A stretch of DNA of 64,000 nucleotides from an uncultured Flavobacteriaceae bacterium (GTDB lineage: Bacteria; Bacteroidota; Bacteroidia; Flavobacteriales; Flavobacteriaceae), in the NCBI GenBank assembly GCA_947502495.1, contig CANNAC010000001.1:186001-250000 (forward strand), in the 5' to 3' direction. A model generated the notes under the pieces. It saw only the letters and a program-made list of their open reading frames with translations. It did not search any database and was not told the origin of the DNA. The translations under genes and the position numbers were made by a program. Below are positions 26,614-33,901 of the stretch, one piece after another. The first letter of the stretch is position 1. Every line of letters begins with the position of its first letter.

Positions 26614-26654
26614 AAAAATCCCAGAACATGTTTAGGGAAATGTTCCAGGATTTT
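26614..26654 (-). terminator. Hairpin after the RIC gene
   Basis: AAAATCC (26615-26621) and GAACAT (26624-26629) pair with ATGTTC (26640-26645) and GGATTTT (26648-26654), with a 2-base internal mismatch. On the minus strand it is followed by a T-rich run. Confidence 0.6.
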
Positions 26655-26687
26655 CTAAGTACTAAAGTTACAAATTATAAATTGCTA

Positions 26688-27419
26688 TTAATCAAATTGT
26701 TGCTCTAGTTTTATTGCTTCCGGAAATAAGATATTATTTTCTAAATGGATATGTAAATGCAAGTCTTTTTCAAATTCATCCAGCATTGCAAAAGTTACTT
26801 TATAGGTGTTACAAGCATCTGTTGGTGGCGTATAGTTATCGGTAAGTTCTGCTATTTCTCTAAAACGCTCTCCTTCGGTATCGTGCTCCTGCATCATCAT
26901 GGCAATTGGATTTTCAACGGTTCCAAATTGTGGTGATTGTATTGCTACGTGATCTAGTTTTGCTTTCACCATTCTTTTTATAAAAGGGAAGAGGATGAGT
27001 TCTTCTTTTTTCATGTGCGCTGTTAATTCGCCAGCAGAAGCAGTAAATAATTCGTTTATTTTAAATAATTCTGGGTGACGCTCGCCGTGTACTTTACATA
27101 ATTTATCTAAAAACTTACGTAATACAGGGATTTTCTCTTCCACATATCTATGGTGTTTCTTTTCAATATATTCTGCTAGTAAATCTAAAGGCCAAGATTT
27201 GTAATCTATAGATACATCTGTTTTCGAGTTTAAAACAGCGTCTAACTCTTCGGCTAGCCTATTGCTATCGATTCCTTTTTTCTCACAAGCTTCTTCAATC
27301 GTTCTGTTTCCATTACAGCAGAAATCTATCTTGTATTTTGAAAAAACGGCAGCAGTTCTAAAGTCGTCTGCTACAAATTCACCTATTTGTTTCTGCGTAT
27401 TTTTTTGTAATGTTTCCAT
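26688..27419 (-). CDS. ric: Iron-sulfur cluster repair di-iron protein (RIC/ScdA/YtfE)
   Basis: A 243-residue cytoplasmic protein that repairs iron-sulfur clusters damaged by NO or oxidants. The N-terminal ScdA_N/DUF542 domain has the double Cys (C34-C35 in IDFCCNGNRT), and the rest is a hemerythrin-like domain with HHRYVEEK, HGERHPE, HMKKEELILFPF, EHDTEG and HIHLENNILFPE. It lies next to the NsrR-like gene, and a matching operator precedes each, a classic NO-response arrangement. Confidence 0.96.
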   Translation of the reverse strand: METLQKNTQKQIGEFVADDFRTAAVFSKYKIDFCCNGNRTIEEACEKKGIDSNRLAEELDAVLNSKTDVSIDYKSWPLDLLAEYIEKKHHRYVEEKIPVLRKFLDKLCKVHGERHPELFKINELFTASAGELTAHMKKEELILFPFIKRMVKAKLDHVAIQSPQFGTVENPIAMMMQEHDTEGERFREIAELTDNYTPPTDACNTYKVTFAMLDEFEKDLHLHIHLENNILFPEAIKLEQQFD

Positions 27420-27497
27420 AATGTGTTTCTTTTAATATTGGTAAAAAGTATTTGCCTTTTATCTGTTCTACTAGGTTATAGAAGTAAGGCTATTTTT

Positions 27498-27521
27498 ATT
27501 TCGGATAATTTTATCCTAATT
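27498..27521 (-). promoter_or_regulatory. NsrR-like operator upstream of RIC
   Basis: A 24-bp near-palindrome with core GGATAAT-TTTATCC. Its right half TTTATCCTAATT is identical to that of the operator at 28010. A weak -7 element (TACTTCTA, 27486-27479 on the minus strand) lies at the same distance from the operator centre as the -7 of the regulator gene. Confidence 0.7.
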
Positions 27522-27536
27522 ATATTCAAATTTTTT

Positions 27537-27971
27537 TTAGATCTTTAAAAAAGAAGCTCCTGATTTTATACCTAATGCAAGTTCTTCTAAATTGGTAGTT
27601 TCTAACATATGTTTTAATTCATCGCGTATCACTTTAAATTTATCATGCACGGGACAAGGATGATTTTCATCGCATTTTTCTAGACCTAATCCGCAACCAC
27701 TATAAATTTTATCGCCATCGATAGCTTCTACTATTTGTGTAAGCTTTATGGATGCAATAGTATCTTTATCTATAATAAAACCGCCATGCGCACCTTTTAC
27801 CGATTTAATAAGGTCATTTCTAACTAATGCTTGCAATATTTTTGCAGTAAAAGCTTTGGGAGAGTTTATTTCTTCCGAAATTTCCTTAGGAGAAACTAGT
27901 TTGCCTTCAAACGAATTTTTCGCAATAAAAATAGATGCTCTTATTCCATACTCACAAGCTTTTGAAAACAT
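27537..27971 (-). CDS. Rrf2 family regulator, NsrR-like
   Basis: A 144-residue winged-helix repressor of the Rrf2 family. The N-terminal DNA-binding helix pair is MFSKACEYGIRA plus SPKEISEEINSPKAFTAKILQALVRNDLI and KGAHGGF. The iron-sulfur ligands are C93, C100 and C106 (C-x6-C-x5-C), close to the NsrR pattern. NsrR senses NO through its cluster and lets go of DNA. The gene has its own operator and is followed by RIC, so it very likely controls the NO defence genes; IscR is less likely given the neighbours. Confidence 0.9.
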   Translation of the reverse strand: MFSKACEYGIRASIFIAKNSFEGKLVSPKEISEEINSPKAFTAKILQALVRNDLIKSVKGAHGGFIIDKDTIASIKLTQIVEAIDGDKIYSGCGLGLEKCDENHPCPVHDKFKVIRDELKHMLETTNLEELALGIKSGASFLKI

Positions 27972-27990
27972 ATAATTCTTTTTTCTTCTA

Positions 27991-28033
27991 CAAATATAAA
28001 TAAAAAATCAATTAAGATAAGTTTATCCTAATT
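27991..28033 (-). promoter_or_regulatory. Promoter and operator of the NsrR-like gene
   Basis: Operator 28010-28033: AATTAAGATAAG facing TTTATCCTAATT, 24 bp with two mismatched pairs. A perfect -7 element TATATTTG reads 27998 to 27991 on the minus strand. The operator centre falls near -34, over the upstream promoter element, which fits autorepression. Confidence 0.75.
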
Positions 28034-28049
28034 AATTTTTTGTTAAAAA

Positions 28050-28077
28050 AATCGCTTGGTGTTTCTACCAAGCGATT
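28050..28077 (-). terminator. Terminator after the CBS gene
   Basis: Perfect 11-bp stem AATCGCTTGGT (28050-28060) with ACCAAGCGATT (28067-28077), with an A-run on its left that gives T's on the minus strand. Confidence 0.9.
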
Positions 28078-28097
28078 CTCTTTTTATTCTATAAGTA

Positions 28098-28517
28098 TTA
28101 AAACTGTTCTATCAAGTAGTCTATTAAATCTGTAGTGGTTACAATACCAACTAATTTATCTTGATCTACAACAGGTAAGGCATGAAATTCTTTTTTTGCA
28201 AGTATTTTAGCAACTTCTAAAATGGTTGTGTTAGAAGAAACACTTACCAAGTTTTTAGCCATTACTTGTTCAATAGTAAACATATTATAAACTACGGTGT
28301 CTACATTTTGTTCGTCTTCATCTATGGCATCTGCAAAGCTAATACGCAACAAATCGGTATAACTGAGCATCCCAATTATTTTGGCTCCGCTTACCACAGG
28401 AATATGGCGAATGTTATTTTTTTTGAATAATTTTTCTGCTACATCTAAATCATCGGTATGATTTAGCGTGATAACATCTGTTGTCATTATTTCTGAAACT
28501 GGCGTTCTTTTCTTCAT
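28098..28517 (-). CDS. CBS-domain pair protein
   Basis: A 139-residue protein made of two CBS domains (about 5-60 and 75-139), with the patterns TDVITLNHTDDLDVAEKLFKKNNIRHIPVV and FHALPVVDQDKLVGIVTTTDLIDYL. CBS pairs bind adenine nucleotides such as AMP, ATP or NAD(H) and serve as energy sensors. An Fnr-type box with the standard spacing precedes it, so it is probably a low-oxygen gene. Partner unknown. Confidence 0.92.
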   Translation of the reverse strand: MKKRTPVSEIMTTDVITLNHTDDLDVAEKLFKKNNIRHIPVVSGAKIIGMLSYTDLLRISFADAIDEDEQNVDTVVYNMFTIEQVMAKNLVSVSSNTTILEVAKILAKKEFHALPVVDQDKLVGIVTTTDLIDYLIEQF

Positions 28518-28541
28518 ATTCTTTTGTTTTAAATTCTATAT

Positions 28542-28584
28542 TAAAGATAGTTTAAAACGCAAAAAATAAATATGATAAAAGTCA
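28542..28584 (-). promoter_or_regulatory. Fnr-type box and promoter of the CBS gene
   Basis: On the minus strand TGAC-TTTT-ATCA (28584-28573), then TATCTTTA (28549-28542), the same octamer as at the second usp. Spacing 29.5 bp. Confidence 0.7.
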
Positions 28585-28610
28585 GTTAAACCAATTGTTT
28601 TAGACGGAAA

Positions 28611-30047
28611 CTAAATGATTTCCAAAGCAAAAGCTTCACACGATTTTAAAGTGTCTTTTACATCTTCAAATGTAGTTCTTGGGTTTATTAAACACATGCG
28701 TAAAACCACTTGATTTTGTAAAACAGTAGTTACTAATAAAGCTTCTCTTGAGTCTACAACTCTTTTAGAAATCTCTTGATTGATAGCATCTAACCGTTTT
28801 TCGGAATAATTTTTCCCTATGGGATTGTATCTAAAATTAATCACCGCTAATGTAGCTGGAGATACTACTTCCCAATTCGCACTTTTTCGTAGATCGGCTT
28901 CTACTTCTTCAGCTAAATCTATAGAATAGGAAACCGCTTTTTTAAATGCGGAAAGTCCGAAGGTTTTCATCGACATATAAAACTTTAAAGCTCTAAAACG
29001 ACGTGTCAGTTGAATACCGTGATCGTAAAAATTAATTTCCGATGGATTTCCTTCAATATCTCTTAAATATTCTGGTTTTTCGGTAAAAGTTTCACTTAGC
29101 CATTTGTGATTTCTAACTAATAAACAGCCCATTTCATAAGGTTGGTATAACCATTTATGTGGATCGATAGCCACAGAATCTGCCTTTTCAATTCCTTTTA
29201 AAAGTTTACTTCCTTTTTGGGATAAGATTGCTGCTCCACCATATGCTCCATCAATATGAAACCAAAGTTTTTCGGTCTTACATATTTTAGCTATTTCGTT
29301 TAAGGGATCTACAGTTCCTGTATTTGTGGTTCCTGCGGAAGCGATAATACAAAACGGTTGTAAACCTTCTAGTCGATCTTTTGCAATGGCATTTTTAAGT
29401 TTATTAATGGCCATTTTAAACTCGATATCGGTAGGGATAATTCGTATTTGTTCTTTTTTAAATCCTAAAACACGAATTGCTTTTATATTAGAAGAGTGTG
29501 CTTGATCGGAAAGATAAATAATAGCTTTCGAAAAATCGTCACCACAACGTTGTCTTCTTGCGGTTACTAAAGCGGTTAGGTTTGCCATCGAACCACCACT
29601 TGTAAAAATTCCACCACCTTTTTTAGTCGGAAATTTAAATAGTTTTAATAACCAGTTCATGGTTACAATTTCTAATTCTGCAGCAGCAGGAGAAGCTGCC
29701 CAACCACCAGAAAATATATTGAAACCGGTAGCTAATGTATCTGCCATAACACTAACAAAATTGCTTGGTCCAGGAACAAAAGAATACGATTTCGGATGGG
29801 TAACAATACTGCTATTTGGTAACACTTTTGCAGTAACAAAGTCTAATACTTCTTTATAATTGGTAGGTTCTTCTGGCGCTTCCGTTTTAAAAAGCAAATC
29901 CATTTCTTCTCTAGAAGCTAAAGAAACAGGTTTTTTAGAATTTTCGGTATCAAAATGTTCTACAATGGTATCAATTACTTGATAACCGTATTGTTTCATT
30001 TCTTCTTTACTTAATTGCAGTTTATGCGAATTGTCCATGAAGGGCAT
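28611..30047 (-). CDS. PLP-dependent group II decarboxylase
   Basis: A 478-residue cytoplasmic enzyme of the group II amino-acid decarboxylase family (aromatic amino acid, glutamate, diaminobutyrate). The PLP-binding lysine is K298 in IDPHKWLYQPYEMGC, the His stacking on PLP is in DQAHSS, and GAYGGAA and RRFRALKFYMSM are typical. The overall pattern is nearest to aromatic-L-amino-acid decarboxylases. Substrate cannot be fixed by eye. ATG at 30047 was kept; 30038 is also possible. Its place between the CBS and oxidase genes has no obvious reason. Confidence 0.88.
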   Translation of the reverse strand: MPFMDNSHKLQLSKEEMKQYGYQVIDTIVEHFDTENSKKPVSLASREEMDLLFKTEAPEEPTNYKEVLDFVTAKVLPNSSIVTHPKSYSFVPGPSNFVSVMADTLATGFNIFSGGWAASPAAAELEIVTMNWLLKLFKFPTKKGGGIFTSGGSMANLTALVTARRQRCGDDFSKAIIYLSDQAHSSNIKAIRVLGFKKEQIRIIPTDIEFKMAINKLKNAIAKDRLEGLQPFCIIASAGTTNTGTVDPLNEIAKICKTEKLWFHIDGAYGGAAILSQKGSKLLKGIEKADSVAIDPHKWLYQPYEMGCLLVRNHKWLSETFTEKPEYLRDIEGNPSEINFYDHGIQLTRRFRALKFYMSMKTFGLSAFKKAVSYSIDLAEEVEADLRKSANWEVVSPATLAVINFRYNPIGKNYSEKRLDAINQEISKRVVDSREALLVTTVLQNQVVLRMCLINPRTTFEDVKDTLKSCEAFALEII

Positions 30048-30099
30048 TTTTGTTTTTTTTTATATGAATAGGAAGTACGCTTTATAAAAAGGCACTAAT

Positions 30100-30801
30100 T
30101 TAGTGACAATCTATTGCACTAGATGCAACATCGACTATTGGAGCAGGAGAGAGGTAAGGAATACCTAAACCTAAACCACGAAGAATAAATAATAATCCTA
30201 TAATTACTACAAAAATAGGAATCCCTTTTTGAATACGTTGCTTCATTTTGGTATTTAAAAATTTACCTAAGTAAATAGCAGAAGTCATTAACGGGATAGT
30301 ACCTAAACCAAACAGCGCCATATATAAACTGCCTTGCCATGCGCTTTGCATTGCTAATGAAGCAAAAACTGCCATATATACTAGTCCGCAAGGTAAAAAA
30401 CCGTTCAAGAAACCAATGGTTAAAAAGGTGTCTGCCGTTTTCTTTTTTAAAGCTTTACCTAAAGAAGATTTTACTTTAGATATTATTTTATAGATGGGTT
30501 TGGAGAAGTTGTATTTGTTAAAGACTTTTGAGGGAATCACAACAACAACTATCATCAGAATCCCTAAAAAAATAGATAGTTGTTGCTGGATTCCGAAGAT
30601 GTAAAGACTTTTACCAACCAAGCCGAAAAATAGGCCAATTAGCGAATACGCTAACAATCGACCAAAATGATAGGTGAATATTTGTATTACTTTTTTTGTA
30701 GAATTAGTTCTGTCTACTGGTAGCATAAATGCAATAGGTCCGCACATACCAACGCAATGGAAGCTTCCTAGTAATCCGAAAATGAGTGCAGACCAAAGCA
30801 T
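30100..30801 (-). CDS. TauE/SafE-like membrane protein of the cbb3 cluster
   Basis: A 233-residue protein with six transmembrane segments and the N-terminal motif SFHCVGMCGPIAFMLP that marks this family (annotated sulfite exporter TauE/SafE or UreH/DsbD-like). It follows ccoH by 11 bp. The same gene order is common in Bacteroidota cbb3 clusters, so it more likely helps copper or heme insertion than sulfite export; the Cys and Met of HCVGMCG could bind copper. That role is inference. Confidence 0.85.
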   Translation of the reverse strand: MLWSALIFGLLGSFHCVGMCGPIAFMLPVDRTNSTKKVIQIFTYHFGRLLAYSLIGLFFGLVGKSLYIFGIQQQLSIFLGILMIVVVVIPSKVFNKYNFSKPIYKIISKVKSSLGKALKKKTADTFLTIGFLNGFLPCGLVYMAVFASLAMQSAWQGSLYMALFGLGTIPLMTSAIYLGKFLNTKMKQRIQKGIPIFVVIIGLLFILRGLGLGIPYLSPAPIVDVASSAIDCH

Positions 30802-30812
30802 ATTTTGCTGTT

Positions 30813-31259
30813 TTAGTAAAGAATCTCTTTTTTGTAGAGATAGTTTTTTCCGTTATATTGCCAATCTACTTTAATGTTCCAGCGACCATCTAATAAACGT
30901 TTGTCAGGTATGAGCAAATTGTGGTTTGATAGTGAAATCGGAATTTCAAAATCAAATTGTTTGTTAGATGGTCTGTATAGGAACACTTTTCCTGTAATAT
31001 TTTCTTTTTGAAGGTTTTCTGGGAATATAATAATAACACCTTCTGCTGTTTTTTTCCAAGAGAGATTTTCAGCTAAGTTTTTAGCATTGGTTTCTTTATT
31101 AATCTCGTCTTGAAACTGTAATTCTTGTTTGTAGTAATCTTCGACTACTAAATCATGGTCATATTTACTATCTGTCATCATGGTGATAATAAAATACATG
31201 ATGAAGCTAATGAATGCTACAAATGCGATTACGATTCCTGTTCCCCAATTTATTTTCAT
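30813..31259 (-). CDS. ccoH: CcoH/FixH assembly protein
   Basis: A 148-residue protein with one N-terminal transmembrane segment (about 6-27) and a FixH-type outer domain (DYYKQELQFQDEINKETNA, later VFLYRPSNKQFDF). FixH helps assemble cbb3 oxidase. The start ATG at 31259 gives the normal short cytoplasmic head (MKINWGTG); a TTG at 31316 would run back into the hairpin-rich gap and is not likely. It lies between ccoG and the TauE-like gene. Confidence 0.88.
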   Translation of the reverse strand: MKINWGTGIVIAFVAFISFIMYFIITMMTDSKYDHDLVVEDYYKQELQFQDEINKETNAKNLAENLSWKKTAEGVIIIFPENLQKENITGKVFLYRPSNKQFDFEIPISLSNHNLLIPDKRLLDGRWNIKVDWQYNGKNYLYKKEILY

Positions 31260-31265
31260 ATTTAT

Positions 31266-31361
31266 TTCCCACGAAAGTGGGAATCTATTTTTAGTTAATA
31301 TTCTTCTTGTAAACAAGAATTCATTTTTTATAAACCTACAAGGTTTTTAAAACCTTGCAGG
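31266..31361. repeat. Three palindromes in a row between ccoG and ccoH
   Basis: TTCCCAC-GAAA-GTGGGAA (31266-31283), TTCTTGT-AA-ACAAGAA (31304-31319) and a 28-bp near-palindrome CCTACAAGGT...ACCTTGCAGG (31334-31361). The last has a second copy at 23608. They fill the whole gap between two genes of one operon and would fold strongly in the mRNA. Confidence 0.75.
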
Positions 31362-31366
31362 ATCAT

Positions 31367-32791
31367 TTAATTATAACTTCTTGGTCCTAAAAAGTAAACG
31401 CTAGTAGTTTCAATCATTTCATCTCCACTGTATACCTCAATCATAAGATTGCTTTTGTCACCTTTCAATTCCTTTTTGTCTATTTCAATAAATAAGGTTC
31501 CTTCTGCTAAACCTTGTGCAGGAACTTCAAAATTAGCAGCAGTGGAAACCATTTTTATTTCCCCTTCCTGTTTTCTAAGTTTGAATTTTATGTTTTCAAT
31601 ATCTTTCGTTGTTTTATTTACAAGTTTAAAAGTAAAAACGTTACTTATTATATTTTCTCCTTTGTGCTCAAATAATTGCCCCGGAAGTCTTAAAACAGTA
31701 GCTTCTACATCATTTCTTAAAAGCAGCATTCCGCATAACATACCGGTAAGAATAGTAAGAACAGCAATGTATCCTTTCATTCTAGCAGTAATCTTGAACT
31801 TTTCTCCTTTTTCTATTTCATCTTCACTAGCAAAACGTATTAGTCCTTTTGGAAGGTTAATACTTTCCATAATATGATCACATTCATCAATACAAGCAGT
31901 ACAGTTTACACATTCTAATTGTGTACCATTTCTAATATCGATTCCTGTAGGACAAACATTTACGCATTGTAAACAATCGATACAATCTCCATGACCTAAA
32001 GCTTCTCTATCTTCGTTTTTTCTGAATTTTTTTCGTCCGCTTTCTGCTTCACCACGTTTATGATCATAAGCAACTACAATAGATTTGTTGTCTAGTAAAA
32101 CACTTTGTAATCTTCCATACGGACAAGCAATAATACATACTTGTTCTCTAAACCAAGCGAAAACAAAATAAAAAACAGCAGTAAAAATGATAAGTGGAAA
32201 CAGTGTACCTAAATGGTCTAACGGATTCCCAGTTATATATTTTATAAGTTTATCACTTCCTATTAAATAGGCTAAAAATACATTTGCAATAAGAAAGGAA
32301 ATTACTAAAAAGATAAACCATTTTAATGCACGTTTTTTAATTTTTTCGGCATTCCATTCTTGTTTATCTAGTTTGCGTTGTTTGTTTCTGTCGCCATCAA
32401 TCCAGTATTCAATACGTCTAAAAACCATTTCCATAAAAATGGTTTGCGGACAAATCCAACCACAAAAAACACGTCCGAAACTTACCGTAAATAAAGCGAT
32501 AAACACAATACCAATTAGCATAGACATTACAAATAAGTAAAAGTCTTGTGGCCAAAAGGGTAAGCCAAAAATATTGAAACGACGTTCTAGAATATTAAAC
32601 AGTAAAAACTGGTTGCCATTTATTTTTATAAAAGGAGCAGCGATAAGAAAAATTAGTAAACCATAGCTAACTATTTTTCGTTTGTTGTAATAAGCACCAC
32701 TAGGTTTTTTGGGGTATACCCAAGCACGACCGCCTTCTTCATTGATGGTACCAATGGTGTCTCTAAAAGATTCGTTTTCTTGTGTTTCCAA
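31367..32791 (-). CDS. ccoG: CcoG, cbb3 oxidase assembly ferredoxin
   Basis: CcoG (FixG/RdxA) is a membrane iron-sulfur protein that reduces copper for cbb3 assembly. The 474-residue protein has about five transmembrane segments, the motif VFCGWICPQTIFMEM near 115, a CIIACPYGRLQ segment, and two 4Fe-4S ferredoxin motifs (CIDCLQCVNVCP and CVNCTACIDECD near 275-310). The C-terminal 110 residues form an immunoglobulin-like periplasmic domain. Confidence 0.96.
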   Translation of the reverse strand: METQENESFRDTIGTINEEGGRAWVYPKKPSGAYYNKRKIVSYGLLIFLIAAPFIKINGNQFLLFNILERRFNIFGLPFWPQDFYLFVMSMLIGIVFIALFTVSFGRVFCGWICPQTIFMEMVFRRIEYWIDGDRNKQRKLDKQEWNAEKIKKRALKWFIFLVISFLIANVFLAYLIGSDKLIKYITGNPLDHLGTLFPLIIFTAVFYFVFAWFREQVCIIACPYGRLQSVLLDNKSIVVAYDHKRGEAESGRKKFRKNEDREALGHGDCIDCLQCVNVCPTGIDIRNGTQLECVNCTACIDECDHIMESINLPKGLIRFASEDEIEKGEKFKITARMKGYIAVLTILTGMLCGMLLLRNDVEATVLRLPGQLFEHKGENIISNVFTFKLVNKTTKDIENIKFKLRKQEGEIKMVSTAANFEVPAQGLAEGTLFIEIDKKELKGDKSNLMIEVYSGDEMIETTSVYFLGPRSYN

Positions 32792-32824
32792 AATTATAAC
32801 TAGTTAACTATTATTACTTTTTTG

Positions 32825-33709
32825 TTATTCTTTTACCGCTTCCCAAATATCACCTTCTGCAGGTTTAGGTTCGGCAGGTGTTGTTCCTTGAAATTGTAGT
32901 ACATAACTTGCTACTTGCGCAATTTCAGCTGGTTTTAAACTTTGCTTCCATGCAATCATTCCCTTTCCATCACGTCCACCTTCAGAAACTGTTTTAAATA
33001 CATTTTTAATTCCGCCACCTAAAATCCAATATTTGTCGGTTAGGTTTGGTCCAATTCCACCACCACCATCAGCTTTATGACAAGCAACACAGTTTTCGGA
33101 AAATATTTTTTTACCAATATTTAAATCGGAAGCATCCGTTAACAATTCTACAGTATTAAAATCGACTAAATCTTTTGCTGTTTTTTTGTATTCTTCAATA
33201 TCAATTTTTGCTTGCGCATATTCTGCTTCTAGTTCCATATACTGGTTTTCACCATTAAATATTTCGAATCTTGCAAAATATACAACTGCGAATATTATAG
33301 ACGCATAGAAACTGTATATCCACCATGGCGGAAGATCATTATCTAGTTCTTTAATACCATCGTAATTATGGTCTAGAATGATTTCATGTTCTTCTTGAAT
33401 AGGTTTAGCGCCTAGTAATTTGGTGTAGGTTTTATTTACCCAAGTAACTAGTTTAGATGTTTTTACTTGTGATGCATCATATCTAGCTTTTCCTTCTTCG
33501 TCTAAACTTTGATATAGAATATTAGCCATAGAACCTACAATAGCTTCCGTAGCAATTAATATTAGTAAAACAAGTAGTAAGAATACCATAATGATTGGTT
33601 TCTCTATAAATGCTGGTTTAGAGCCAGAATCGACAAAGTATTCTACAATGCCTAAAATGATAAAAAATAGGACTGGTATCTTTAGCCAAGACGGAAATAA
33701 ATTTCTCAT
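32825..33709 (-). CDS. ccoP: CcoP, cbb3 oxidase subunit III, monoheme
   Basis: A 294-residue membrane-anchored cytochrome c of the cbb3 oxidase that passes electrons to CcoO/CcoN. It has transmembrane helices near 9-25, 38-58 and 130-150 (PPWWIYSFYASIIFAVVY) and one heme c site C207-V-A-C210-H211, with a Met in GKGMIAW. Canonical CcoP is diheme; here only one CXXCH is present. It overlaps ccoQ by 4 bp. Confidence 0.95.
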   Translation of the reverse strand: MRNLFPSWLKIPVLFFIILGIVEYFVDSGSKPAFIEKPIIMVFLLLVLLILIATEAIVGSMANILYQSLDEEGKARYDASQVKTSKLVTWVNKTYTKLLGAKPIQEEHEIILDHNYDGIKELDNDLPPWWIYSFYASIIFAVVYFARFEIFNGENQYMELEAEYAQAKIDIEEYKKTAKDLVDFNTVELLTDASDLNIGKKIFSENCVACHKADGGGGIGPNLTDKYWILGGGIKNVFKTVSEGGRDGKGMIAWKQSLKPAEIAQVASYVLQFQGTTPAEPKPAEGDIWEAVKE

Positions 33710-33897
33710 AATTCGGATTGGTTTTGGTTATCTAATTCTAATGGTATATTACTTACACTTTCTATATATTCTTTTTTTGCTGTAAATACCCATAAAAATA
33801 GGACTACAAAAAAACCGAAGAATATAAGTAAGGATATAATTGGGTATATTTCTATTCCAGAAATACTGTCCATATAATTTTTTACAAACTTTAGCAT
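33706..33897 (-). CDS. ccoQ: CcoQ-like small subunit
   Basis: A 63-residue protein with one transmembrane helix (about 16-38, IYPIISLLIFFGFFVVLFLWVF) and a charged tail, placed between ccoNO and ccoP with a 4-bp overlap to ccoP. Position and length match CcoQ/FixQ, which stabilises the cbb3 complex. Confidence 0.88.
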   Translation of the reverse strand: MLKFVKNYMDSISGIEIYPIISLLIFFGFFVVLFLWVFTAKKEYIESVSNIPLELDNQNQSEL

Positions 33898-33901
33898 AAT
33901 T

